A stretch of 40,155 nt of DNA, taken from contig JAFAPC010000206.1 of assembly GCA_019247305.1 (NCBI GenBank), positions 1-40,155 on the forward strand. The letters run 5' to 3'. The stretch is from Pseudonocardiales bacterium. GTDB taxonomy: Bacteria > Actinomycetota > Actinomycetes > Mycobacteriales > Pseudonocardiaceae. The position numbers and the translations under genes are program-made. Under the pieces are notes generated by a model. That model had not been told where the DNA came from. It saw nothing but the letters and a program-made list of their open reading frames with translations, and made no database searches. Below are positions 26,906 to 34,733 of the stretch, piece by piece (position 1 is the first letter of the stretch; every line of letters starts with the position of its first letter).

Positions 26906-29188
26906 TTAGCCAGCGCGTTCGAGGCGGATCACGATGGACTTGGATGTGGGGGTGTTGCTGATTTCGGCGACCGAGTCCAGTGGGACCAGCACGTTGGCTT
27001 CCGGGAAGTAAGCAGCGGCGCAGCCACGCGGCGTCGGGTACTCGACCGCGCGGAACGCCTTGGCGCGGCGCTCGCCGTCGGGAGCGATGCCGACCACGTC
27101 GACGATGTCTCCGTCGCCAAGACCGCGTTCCCGCAGGTCGTCGGGGTTGACGAACACCACACGCCGCCCGCCTTTGATGCCACGGTAGCGGTCGTCGAGC
27201 CCGTACACGGTGGTGTTGAACTGGTCGTGCGAGCGCACTGTCTGCAGGAGCAGGTGCCCCGGCGGCACCTCGACCGCGCTCGGCGGGTTCACGGTGAAGC
27301 GCGCCTTGCCGGTGGCGGTCTTGAATGTGCGCGAGTCGTGTGGCCCGCGCGGCAGCATGAACCCGCCCGGCTGCGATACCCGCTGCTCGAACGCGTGAAA
27401 GCCGGGAACGACGTGCTCGATGTGCTTGCGGATCACCCGGTAGTCCGAGCCCATCTCGCGCCAACCGACGTCGTCGCCGAACAGCGCGTGCCCCAGCCCG
27501 GTGACGATGGCGATCTCGCTGCGCAGCTTGTCCGAGCCGGGCAGCAGTGTGCCGCGCGAGGCGTGCACCATGCTCATCGAGTCCTCGACGGTCACGAACT
27601 GCTCACGCCCGCCCTGCACGTCACGCTCGGTGCGACCCAGACACGGCAGCAGCAGCGCCTCGGCGCCGTGACACAGGTGTGAGCGGTTCAGCTTCGTAGC
27701 GACGTGCACGGTCAGCGCGCAGTGAGCCATCGCCGCCTCAGTCGCCTCGGTGTCCGGTGTCGCGGCGACGAAGTTGCCGCCGAGGGCGAAGAACACATCG
27801 ACCTTGCCCTTGCGCATCGCCCGGATCGCCTCGACGGTGTCCCCGCCGTGTTCGCGCGGTGGGTCGAAGCCGAACTCCTCGCGCAGCGCGTCTAAGAAGG
27901 TGTCGGGCATCTTCTCCCAGATGCCCATCGTGCGGTCGCCCTGCACGTTGCTGTGCCCGCGGATCGGCGACGGCCCCGCACCGGGCCGGCCGACGTTGCC
28001 GCGCAGCAGCAGGAAGTTCACAATCTCGCGGATCGTGGCGACCGCGTTGCGGTGCTGGGTGAGCCCCATCGCCCAGCACACGATCACACTACCCGCAGCG
28101 ACGACGTGCGCGGCGAAGTCCTCGATCTGGGTGCGGGACAGCCCGCTCATCGTCTCGATCGCTGGCCACTCCAACACCCGCCAGGCGTCTGCCGCCGCGT
28201 CGAACCCGTCGCAGTACTTCTCGATGAAGTCGCGGTCGAGGACCGTGCCCGGCGCGGCGTCCTCGCGCGCGAGCAGCGCCTTGTTCACCCCGGCAAAGAA
28301 CGCCAGGTCGCCGTTCACCCGCACCGGCAGGTAGGAGTCGGCGAGCACCGTGCCGGGCCCGAGGAGGCCACGCGGAGTCTGCGGGTTGCGGAAGCGGCCG
28401 AAGGCCGCCTCCGGCAGCGGGTTCACCGCGACGACGCGTGCGCCGCGCCGCTTGGCCTTCTCCAGCGCGGTCAGCATCCGCGGATGGTTCGTGCCCGGGT
28501 TCTGCCCGACGATGACGATCAGCTCCGCGTGGTCCTCGATGTCGGCAAGGGTGACCACGCCCTTGCCGATACCGATCGTCTCGGTCAGCGCGGCGCCGCT
28601 GGACTCGTGGCACATGTTCGAACAGTCCGGCAGGTTGTTCGTGCCCAACCTCCGCGCCAGCAACTGATAGACGAACGCGGCCTCATTGCTCGCCCGCCCG
28701 CTGGTGTAAAACACCGCGCGGTTCGGGTCGTCCAGGCCCCGCAGCCGGTCGGCGACCAGGGCGATCGCGTCGTCCCAGGAGATCGGCTTGTAGTGCGTCG
28801 CCCCGGGGGCGAGATGCATCGGCTCGGTCAACCTGCCGTGGTGCTCGAGCCAGTGGTCCTCCTGCGCGCGCAGCTCGGCCACCGAGTGCACGGCGAAGAA
28901 CGCGGCGTCCACCCGCTTGCGCGTGGCCTCCCACGCGACGGCCTTCGCGCCGTTCTCGCAGAACTCCGCCGCCCTGCGGTGCTCGGGATCGGGGTCGGGC
29001 CAGGCGCAGCTCGGGCAGTCAAAGCCCTTGACGTGGTTCATCGTCAGCAACGTCTGCAGGCTGCGCCTGGGCCCCATCTCCTCGAGTGCGTACCGCACTG
29101 AATGAGCGATCCCAGGCAAGCCGACAGTGGTCTTCTTCGGCGGCCTGATTTGGGGGCCGTCGGGACGCGCGCTCTCAGTCATATCCAC
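26906..29188 (-). CDS. FdhF/YdeP-family molybdopterin oxidoreductase
   Basis: The protein has 760 residues, full length for this family. It is a formate-dehydrogenase-alpha-like enzyme that binds bis-MGD molybdenum cofactor. Visible features are CPSCAWPDPDPEH (Cys58, Cys61), SWDDAIALVADRL, FYTSGRASNEAAF, NMCHESSG, and NPGTNHPRML; the C-terminal cofactor-binding domain contains VRSHDQFNTTVYGLDDRYRG. The physiological substrate of YdeP-type proteins is not firmly established. fdhD, needed for sulfuration of formate dehydrogenases, diverges from it. GTG 29188 has GGGGGT 7 nt upstream, and ATG 29182 is an alternative. It appears intact. Confidence 0.9.
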   Translation of the reverse strand: MDMTESARPDGPQIRPPKKTTVGLPGIAHSVRYALEEMGPRRSLQTLLTMNHVKGFDCPSCAWPDPDPEHRRAAEFCENGAKAVAWEATRKRVDAAFFAVHSVAELRAQEDHWLEHHGRLTEPMHLAPGATHYKPISWDDAIALVADRLRGLDDPNRAVFYTSGRASNEAAFVYQLLARRLGTNNLPDCSNMCHESSGAALTETIGIGKGVVTLADIEDHAELIVIVGQNPGTNHPRMLTALEKAKRRGARVVAVNPLPEAAFGRFRNPQTPRGLLGPGTVLADSYLPVRVNGDLAFFAGVNKALLAREDAAPGTVLDRDFIEKYCDGFDAAADAWRVLEWPAIETMSGLSRTQIEDFAAHVVAAGSVIVCWAMGLTQHRNAVATIREIVNFLLLRGNVGRPGAGPSPIRGHSNVQGDRTMGIWEKMPDTFLDALREEFGFDPPREHGGDTVEAIRAMRKGKVDVFFALGGNFVAATPDTEATEAAMAHCALTVHVATKLNRSHLCHGAEALLLPCLGRTERDVQGGREQFVTVEDSMSMVHASRGTLLPGSDKLRSEIAIVTGLGHALFGDDVGWREMGSDYRVIRKHIEHVVPGFHAFEQRVSQPGGFMLPRGPHDSRTFKTATGKARFTVNPPSAVEVPPGHLLLQTVRSHDQFNTTVYGLDDRYRGIKGGRRVVFVNPDDLRERGLGDGDIVDVVGIAPDGERRAKAFRAVEYPTPRGCAAAYFPEANVLVPLDSVAEISNTPTSKSIVIRLERAG

Positions 29189-29342
29189 GTGTTTACCCCC
29201 TTAAGACCTTCCACGGGTAGCTCAGCGAGAAGTCGACGAACGCACGACCGATGAGTGAACCATGCAGGTCCGCGTGGGTTCGGCGGTTCTTCTGCGCTAG
29301 CGGCGTGTGGCTGCGTAAGCTCGACGTGGAGCGAAACGGACG

Positions 29343-30149
29343 GTGATGCGGGACATGGCGGTGATGACCACACGGCGGGCCATCCTGCGCGCCGCCCGTT
29401 CCGACGAGCCGGTCCAGGCACCCGACGAGCTTGCGGTGGAGCAGCCGCTGGCGCTCGCCCACCGCGGCATGGTGATCGCGACGCTGATGCGCACCCCCGG
29501 ACACGACCTCGAACTCGCCGCAGGCTGGCTGGTGGCCGAGTCCGGTGCTGCGCGAGTCGAGGACGTGCGTGAACTGCGCGCCTGCCGTGAGGACGACACC
29601 GACCGCGTGCACGTCACGCTGCGCGACGGCGTCCGAGCCCCGCGACCGCGTGCGTTCGTCACCTCTACGGCGTGCGGCGTGTGCAGCGCCGACGTGCTCG
29701 ACCTGCGCCCACTGCGCCGCGCCGCGCCACACACGCCCGGGTGGACGGTGCCGCGCGAGGTCGTGGCCGGGCTGCCCGCAGCGATGCGCGTCCGGCAGCG
29801 CGCGTTCGACCGCACCGGCGGCGTTCACGCCGCGGCGCTCGCGACATCCGACGGCGACCTGCGGGCGGTGCGCGAGGACGTCGGGCGGCACAACGCGGTC
29901 GACAAGGTCGTCGGGCGCGCGCTGCTCGACGGGCTGTTACCGGCGACCGACCAGCTGCTGGTCATCAGCGGCCGAGTGTCGTTCGAGATCGTGCAGAAGG
30001 CAGTCGCGGCCGGGGTCGCCGGCATCGTCGCGGTGTCAGCGCCGTCGAGCCTCGCGGTCGATCTGGCCCGCGAGTACGGCCTGCTACTGGCCGGAATGGT
30101 GCGCGACGGCGCAATGAACGTCTACGCCGGGGGCGAACTGCTGGCCTGA
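29343..30149 (+). CDS. fdhD: Formate dehydrogenase accessory sulfurtransferase
   Basis: FdhD carries sulfur from the cysteine desulfurase to the molybdenum cofactor of formate dehydrogenase. The Cys pair is CGVC (111-114 counted from 29343). Other conserved parts are FDRTGGVHAAAL, EDVGRHNAVDKVVG and the SGRVSFEIVQKA helix. Several starts are possible (GTG 29343, ATG 29346, ATG 29355, ATG 29364), and none has a clear ribosome-binding site. The divergent arrangement with the FdhF/YdeP gene makes a functional pair likely. Confidence 0.92.
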   Translation: MMRDMAVMTTRRAILRAARSDEPVQAPDELAVEQPLALAHRGMVIATLMRTPGHDLELAAGWLVAESGAARVEDVRELRACREDDTDRVHVTLRDGVRAPRPRAFVTSTACGVCSADVLDLRPLRRAAPHTPGWTVPREVVAGLPAAMRVRQRAFDRTGGVHAAALATSDGDLRAVREDVGRHNAVDKVVGRALLDGLLPATDQLLVISGRVSFEIVQKAVAAGVAGIVAVSAPSSLAVDLAREYGLLLAGMVRDGAMNVYAGGELLA

Positions 30150-30215
30150 GCCCGGGGCAACCCGACCAGCACCAGCACGCCGATCAGCGCGTAGACCACG
30201 CAGACCAGCGCTGAC
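30150..30215 (-). pseudogene. Possible end of a membrane transporter
   Basis: The minus strand reads SALVCVVYALIGVLVLVGLP, a transmembrane-like segment, running into the 3' end of fdhD. It may be the last helix of a lost transporter. The evidence is weak. Confidence 0.2.
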
Positions 30216-30488
30216 TTATGATCTGGTCGTGCCCACTGTGATCAGTGGTCCGACGCCGAGAGGGTCCGAAGGTTGCCCCCACAGCTCTTCCTCGGAGCGG
30301 GCGAGGTCAAGGTGCCCGTGATGGCGGCTAGTGGCTCGGGCGTAGTACCGAGACCGGGCAAGCTGGCGGGAGATTACGCAACGGACCTCGACGAGCTGAC
30401 CAGGCAGGGCGGTGAGCAATGGACGGGTGTAGTCAAACCAGGTGCTGTCCATCACCGCGCCTGGACATCGTTGCGCGACCCGAAGCAT
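30216..30488 (-). pseudogene. C-terminal part of a small P-loop kinase-like protein
   Basis: The 90 residues resemble the second half of small AAA/zeta-toxin-like kinases: a VMDSTWFDYTRPL strand-helix, VEVRCVISRQLARSRYYAR with the arginine-rich lid, and a GHLDLARSEEELWGQP tail. The N-terminal Walker A half is absent: upstream sequence contains no GxxxxGKS. I read it as a truncated relic. A short product from ATG 30488 could still be made but would not bind ATP in the usual way. Confidence 0.5.
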
Positions 30489-30576
30489 TGCTCACACGGC
30501 GGCTCGTCCGAGGCGCCGTGATTCCGCTACTGTCGGCGGCTGACCTAAGCCGTCTATCAAGACCTCCTTGATCTCG

Positions 30577-30620
30577 TCAAGTGCCACCTGGCGATATTAT
30601 CGCTATTCAACGGCACTTGA
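30577..30620. repeat. Nested inverted repeats
   Basis: An outer stem TCAAGTGCC/GGCACTTGA (9 bp) encloses an inner stem GCGAT/ATCGC with a 3-nt loop. It lies in a roughly 200-bp gene-free gap between two minus-strand genes. It could be a terminator-like structure or a recombination-site relic. Confidence 0.5.
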
Positions 30621-30689
30621 TGACACATCCTTAACGGAGCGTGCACGCGATTCACGAGTTGCTTGGCATCACGTAGTGGATGCACCCAC

Positions 30690-31397
30690 CTAACCTTCTT
30701 GGGGGACCCCCAGATGTGCGCGGAGGAAAGCTACCGTGGCGTCCCAGGCCTGGGCGGCCTGTTCCGTGTCGTAGGTGCCGAGCAGGTTCTCGTCGTTGAA
30801 GAAGGCGTGCCCGGCCGGGTAGAAGCGGAAGTCAGGCGTGCGTCCAGATTGCTGCTCGATGGTGGCCGCTAGAGTGCGGACCTGCTCCGCGGGGACAAAC
30901 TTGTCCTGCTCGCCGAAGTGGCCCAGCAGTGGAGCCGAGAGGTTGGTAAAGCTCGGGTGCTCCTCGCGGGGGGCCCCGTAGAACGGCACCGCGGCGCCGA
31001 TCTTGTCGCCCTGCTGGGCCGCGAGCACCAGCACGAAACCACCCCCCATGCAGAATCCCACCGCTCCGACCTGTGAGCTGGTGACCGCCTCATGACCCAG
31101 CAGGTAATCCACCGCGCCGCCCAGGTCGCGGGCCGCCCGGTCCACCGGTAGGGCCTGCATCAGCTTGGCCGCCTCGTCGGCGTCATGGGTGGTGGGGCCG
31201 CCGTAGAGGTCGGGGGCCAGGGCGACGAAGCCCTCAGCGGCGAGCCGGTTCGCCACATCGGCGATGTGGCTGGTCAGCCCCCACCACTCCTGGATCACGA
31301 TGACGCCGGGGCCGCTGCCGGAGTCGGGCAGCGCAAGGTAGCCGTGCGCGGTGGAACCGTTGGACGCGAACGTGACGTTCTGCAGCGAGTTGTCCAT
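30690..31397 (-). CDS. Dienelactone hydrolase family protein
   Basis: The protein has 235 residues from ATG 31397. It is an alpha/beta hydrolase of the DLH type: VIQEWWGL with the partner Glu (E37), nucleophile Cys116 in GFCMGGG, Asp165 in GEQDKFVP and His197 in AGHAFFND. DLH enzymes open dienelactone rings in aromatic degradation or act as broad esterases; no aromatic pathway genes are adjacent. The frame extends upstream to 31550 without conserved sequence. Confidence 0.9.
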   Translation of the reverse strand: MDNSLQNVTFASNGSTAHGYLALPDSGSGPGVIVIQEWWGLTSHIADVANRLAAEGFVALAPDLYGGPTTHDADEAAKLMQALPVDRAARDLGGAVDYLLGHEAVTSSQVGAVGFCMGGGFVLVLAAQQGDKIGAAVPFYGAPREEHPSFTNLSAPLLGHFGEQDKFVPAEQVRTLAATIEQQSGRTPDFRFYPAGHAFFNDENLLGTYDTEQAAQAWDATVAFLRAHLGVPQEG

Positions 31398-31453
31398 GCC
31401 CCCAATCCCATCACACCCGGGGAACGGCACGACAAAAAGGTCCTGAATGGCGA

Positions 31454-31765
31454 TCAGCGGGGGAAGACCCGGAGGCCGGTTTCGGTGCCGAGTAGCCGCC
31501 GAGCGCCCTCGATCAAGGCGCGAAACTTCTCGTCGGCCAGCAGCGCCCACAGGGGGACCAGCAGCGCGGAGTCGTGGGCCTGCTGGGTGGTGACCAGCTC
31601 GTAGGGCTCGTGAGCGGCCGGCACGAAGTCCAGCCCGAACGTCCGAGCGGCGGCCAGAACGCCTAGCCCGGCATCTGCCCGTCCCGCGGCCACCGCCGCC
31701 GCGACGGCGAGATGCGTGTGCTCCTCCTCAACGCCTTGGCAACGAGCACCAGGAACTGAGCCCGT
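31454..31765 (-). pseudogene. C-terminal PBP-like domain fragment (MoeA/ModE-associated type)
   Basis: The minus strand reads EEEHTHLAVAAAVAAGRADAG, then a GVLAAARTFGLDFVP segment and EPYELV. This is the second half of the periplasmic-binding-protein-like domain found at the C-terminus of some MoeA proteins and molybdenum-related regulators. Upstream sequence loses the expected lobe, so only a fragment remains. The nearest start (ATG 31693) would give a 79-residue peptide. Its relation to the decayed MoeA-like sequence at 32722-33330 is plausible, with the Tyr/Gly-rich genes lying between them. Confidence 0.55.
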
Positions 31766-31854
31766 TGAGGATGTGCCCGTTCAGGATGGTGTTCCAGGGC
31801 GGTGGCCCTTACCCCACGTCAGGGAGCTGAGGCCACCGCCGGTAGGCGAGAAGA

Positions 31855-32043
31855 CTACAGCTTCCCTAGTCCTCGATCATGACCGTAGTAGGTGTACCCC
31901 CCGTAGTTGTAGCCATTGTAGTAGTAGACGGAGCTGTAACGGCCGTAATCATCGTAGTAGCCGTACTTGCCGTAGTAGCAACCGCAGGAGTGGTCCCCGC
32001 CACGGTCATATCCACCCATTGCGAAGACTTCCGAGACTCTCAT
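31855..32043 (-). CDS. Tyr/Gly-rich mini-protein 1
   Basis: The protein has 62 residues from ATG 32043, with AAAAGGAG 4 nt upstream; an in-frame ATG at 32076 lacks such a site. It begins MRVSEVFAMGGYDRGGDHSC and is then made almost wholly of Tyr (about 16), Gly, Asp, Asn and Ser, ending in HDRGLGKL. Its N-terminus is nearly the same as that of the second mini-protein 284 bp upstream. No known domain was recognised. The constant N-terminus with a Gly-Gly followed by a variable Tyr/Gly-rich part could be a leader-core arrangement or a low-complexity structural peptide. No modifying enzyme gene is adjacent. Confidence 0.65.
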   Translation of the reverse strand: MRVSEVFAMGGYDRGGDHSCGCYYGKYGYYDDYGRYSSVYYYNGYNYGGYTYYGHDRGLGKL

Positions 32044-32103
32044 ATCGCTCCTTTTCTCGTTGATGGAGCCATACAAGCCATAAAACTCGGACCGGCCTGG
32101 GAA

Positions 32104-32292
32104 TTATTGCAGTCCAGCGCCCTCGCGCGCCCTCTTAACATAAGGTGATCCCCGGCGTATCAGTGATCCGAGCTGGCCCCCCTTACTCTCCGTGGTCACG
32201 TAACTCCCCGCGGTCACGCACTTCGACGGTAGGCCATCCGGGTGGCAACTGCAACAACAACTTTCCGTACACCAGTCACCACGCTTAGTCAC
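32104..32292 (-). CDS. Possible Cys-rich small ORF upstream of mini-protein 1
   Basis: GTG 32292 opens 62 codons that include GDWCTESCCCSCHPDGLPSK, with seven Cys in the first third. The corresponding region upstream of mini-protein 2 (about 32634-32705) is similar in DNA and also reads GSCCC then GLPSTC in phase, but it has an in-frame stop just upstream and no start there. It may be a small protein, a leader peptide or a non-coding conserved leader. Low confidence as a gene. Confidence 0.3.
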   Translation of the reverse strand: MTKRGDWCTESCCCSCHPDGLPSKCVTAGSYVTTESKGGQLGSLIRRGSPYVKRAREGAGLQ

Positions 32293-32326
32293 ACCACCTC
32301 CCGTCAGACGGCCTGCGAGTGATGAG

Positions 32327-32515
32327 CTACCCCAGGACGTGCTGGAGCCCACGGCTGCGGGTGTAGCCGTAGCCGTAGTGGTCGTAATAGCCGCAGCCCT
32401 CGTAGTAGTAATAGGTCCAACGGCCGTCATCCGGATAGTAACCGTAGTAGTAGCCGTGGTCATAATTATGCCCATAGCCGCCACCCATGGAGAAAATTTC
32501 CGATACCCTCATCAT
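32327..32515 (-). CDS. Tyr/Gly-rich mini-protein 2
   Basis: The protein has 61-62 residues: GTG/ATG context gives ATG 32515 or ATG 32512, with GGAG just upstream. It begins MRVSEIFSMGGGYGHN and continues with about 16 Tyr plus Gly and His, ending in TRSRGLQHVLG. It is a paralogue of the next gene downstream on the strand. The two share the first 11 positions with three conservative changes, an RGL near the end, and similar upstream DNA including a CCGGTCC segment and the GGAGCGAT leader. Confidence 0.65.
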   Translation of the reverse strand: MMRVSEIFSMGGGYGHNYDHGYYYGYYPDDGRWTYYYYEGCGYYDHYGYGYTRSRGLQHVLG

Positions 32516-32633
32516 CGCTCCTTTTCCAGTCGACAGAGGATCCAGACAGACGAGAAAGACCCGGACCGGTCCATGAGATTCGCCCGCAGCTGCCCGAGAA
32601 GTTAACTCCCCCTCACTCCCCGTGTTCAGGCAA

Positions 32634-32705
32634 GTTGAAGGTAAGCCACCCCAGTGGCGTTCGCAACAACAACTTCCTGTACCGAAACGGTGACGCTACG
32701 TGAAC
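32634..32705 (-). repeat. Leader segment shared by the two Tyr/Gly-rich genes
   Basis: About 72 bp here match 32222-32296 with scattered substitutions, including a constant GCAACAACAACTT core seen on the plus strand. Each copy lies upstream of one mini-protein gene, so the unit that was duplicated included the regulatory leader. Confidence 0.6.
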
Positions 32706-32721
32706 ACCACGGGGACCGCTG

Positions 32722-33330
32722 TTAGCGGTACAGCGTGACAGAGACAGGGTCCCCGGCGTCCAGACCGGTGGCTGTTTCGGGCACCACGAGGTAGCCGTCG
32801 GCGCGGGCGAGCACGGAGAGCAGCGCGGAGGCGCCGAAGAGCGGCTCAGCTCCCCCGCCGCCCAGCCGCACCTGCACCACGTCCCGGCGTCCGGCCTCGG
32901 AGGGCACCTCACGGGTCAGCAACGCGGTCACTGACGGGTCGGGAGGTGGGGTGGCACAGCCCGCGAGGCGCCACACCAGCGGGGTGCCGACCAGCCGGAA
33001 CACCACCAGGGCGGACAGCGGGTTATCCGGTAAACCGATCACCAGCACGCCACGCCGTCGCACTCCGCGAGCAGGGTGGGCTTGCCGGGCTTGACCGCGA
33101 GACCATGACAGAAGACACCCGGCTTCCCGAGCGTCGCGACGGCCTCGGCGGTGGCGTCACGCACCCCCACCGAGAAGCCAGCGGAGACCACCACCAGATC
33201 CGCCTGCCCCAGCGCCGCCGCGAGCGCGCCGCGCAGGGCAGCTGGGTCATCGGGCACGATTCCGCACGGCACCGGCCACCCGCCCGCCTCAAGGACGAGA
33301 CCGGCGAGTGCCGGGGCGATGGCATCGCGA
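32722..33330 (-). pseudogene. MoeA-like molybdopterin molybdenumtransferase, N-terminus lost, frameshifted
   Basis: The distal part of MoeA is recognisable: LVLEAGGWPVPCGIVPDDP, then ADLVVVSAGFSVGVRDATAEA, FCHGLAVKPGKPTLLAECDG. A frame change near 33045-33063 leads to VLVIGLPDNPLSALVVFRL and domain IV (GASALLSVLARADGYLVVP) to TAG 32722. The first 150-200 residues are absent and the remaining start is fused to NuoF-like sequence at SICGLGQV/RDAIAP. MoeA inserts Mo into adenylylated molybdopterin. This copy cannot be functional. Confidence 0.75.
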
Positions 33331-33957
33331 ACCTGGCCCAGACCGCAGATCGACGTCTTGCGCATCACATAGTCGAGCTCAGTGAGCTGTGCTGCCCCGG
33401 CCTCGTCGAGCCCGCCGGCACGCAGTACACCCCGGCCTGCTCGACGTGCCCAGAGACGGCGAAGAACTTCCACCCCACCGACTCGCCCAGGCCCGCGTCG
33501 ACCCACCACCGCGCGCCGCGCTGGACAATCGCCGGGACGTGGGCGGTCTCCACCGAGTTCATCAGCGTGGGCCGGCCGTGCAACCCGTACACCCCGGGAA
33601 AGGGCGGCTTGTTCCGCGGTTCACCGCGGTGGCCTTCCAGGCACTCAATCAACGCGGACTCCTCGCCGAGGATGTACCCCCCGGGTGAGGTGACGATGTC
33701 CACCTGCAGGGTGCGCCCGCTGCCCAGCACGTCCACCCCGAGCAACCCCGCCGCGCGCAGCGCCGTGATCTCAGCGCGCAGCAGGTGTTCCTCGGGGCCG
33801 TACCTGTGCCGGATGAACACCCAGCATGCTCCGCGCCGACGCAGAGCATGCCGACCAGCAGGCCCTCCAGCACCAGGTGCGGCTGGTCGGCGATGCTCTG
33901 CTGGGCCTTGAAGGCGCCGGGCTCAGATTCATCGGCGTTGCAGTTCGCGTATTTCAC
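33331..33957 (-). pseudogene. NuoF-like (formate dehydrogenase beta) subunit relic
   Basis: Three frames give pieces of a NuoF/FdsB-type flavoprotein. KYANCNADESEPGAFKAQQ and PHLVLEGLLVGMLCVGAEHA come from 33957. After a shift near 33820 follow FIRHRYGPEEHLLRAEI, SPGGYILGEESALIECLEG, PTLMNSVETAHVPAIV and the SGHVEQAGVYCVP segment. After a deletion and another shift near 33420 come LTELDYVMRKTSICGLGQ. The N-terminal FMN-binding glycine-rich part and most of the 4Fe-4S domain are missing. The normal product would oxidise or reduce NAD(H) together with NuoE. Confidence 0.75.
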
Positions 33958-34370
33958 CCTACCCGGCTGTGTGCCGCGCCCAGCGTGCCCTCGCTGGCGG
34001 CGGCGACCAGGGCGGCGGCGGCCCGCGCCGGGTGCTCGTTGACGGCGATGGCGGGCGCGGTGTCACAACGCCCCAGACACGACACCTCCCGAACCTCCAC
34101 ATCCGGCCCGTAGCCGTCGGTCAACCCCGGTGCGGACCCGGCAAGCCAGCAGGACAGATCGCGGCAAGCATGCAGCGCCACCTTCGGTGACGCCTCGGTG
34201 CGAAAGTGCGGGTAGAACGAGACCAGACCTTCGATCTCATACAACGGCCGGCGCATCCGCCGGGCCAGCGCCACCAGCTCCGCGCGGGGCAAGCAACCCA
34301 ACCGGGACTGGATCGCCTGAAGCTCAGGGATCAAACTCGGCCCGGGAAAGCGCCCAGCCCGCGCCTCCAC
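33954..34370 (-). CDS. NuoE-like [2Fe-2S] subunit
   Basis: The protein has 138 residues from GTG 34370, chosen because AGGAGGTG lies 6 nt upstream; the frame is open further to 35012 without similarity. It has the helical N-terminal part (IPELQAIQSRLGCLPRAELV), YEIEGLVSFYPHFR, and the thioredoxin-like [2Fe-2S] domain with LHACRDLSCWLAG and EVSCLGRCDTAPAIAVN, which give the four Cys. It is an NAD-linked formate dehydrogenase gamma or NuoE-type electron carrier. Its partner downstream is a relic, so it is probably no longer useful even though the frame is open. Confidence 0.75.
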   Translation of the reverse strand: MEARAGRFPGPSLIPELQAIQSRLGCLPRAELVALARRMRRPLYEIEGLVSFYPHFRTEASPKVALHACRDLSCWLAGSAPGLTDGYGPDVEVREVSCLGRCDTAPAIAVNEHPARAAAALVAAASEGTLGAAHSRVG

Positions 34371-34478
34371 GCCCGGCACCTCCTGGCGGCCTACCCCGCT
34401 GTCCTGAGCCACAGTCCCGAGATCAACACAGCAGCGCGGACACCCGGATGCTACAGTTGCTACGGAGGTGGGCGGGCG

Positions 34479-34733
34479 ATGCCGAGGACCATCCCGCACC
34501 GGGAACTGCGCAACAACAGCAGCGCCGTGCTCCGTGAGGTGCAGGCCGGCGAGACGGTGTACGTCACCAACAACGGCGAGGTCGTCGCTGTGCTGGTGCC
34601 GCCCCCGCGAGCGGCTGGCGTGGCGCCGCGGATCCGGCGGGCCACGGTTCACGGCGGATTCGCCGAACTGAAGCGGACCGAGATCCAGAAGCCACTTCAG
34701 GATGTCCTGGACGAGCTCCGCGGCGACCGATGA
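34479..34733 (+). CDS. Phd/YefM-type antitoxin (VapB-like)
   Basis: The protein has 84 residues from ATG 34479. It has the Phd-YefM N-terminal fold: TIPHRELRNNSSAVLREVQAGETVYVTNNGEVVAVLVP. A C-terminal toxin-binding tail contains FAELKRTEIQKPLQDVLDEL. The stop overlaps the toxin start (ATGA). It should bind operator DNA as a dimer and neutralise the PIN toxin. Confidence 0.88.
   Translation: MPRTIPHRELRNNSSAVLREVQAGETVYVTNNGEVVAVLVPPPRAAGVAPRIRRATVHGGFAELKRTEIQKPLQDVLDELRGDR

Noticed and set aside
30577..30620. Integron attC site
   Set aside because: The conserved core RYYYAAC/GTTRRRY sequences are absent and no integron integrase is present.
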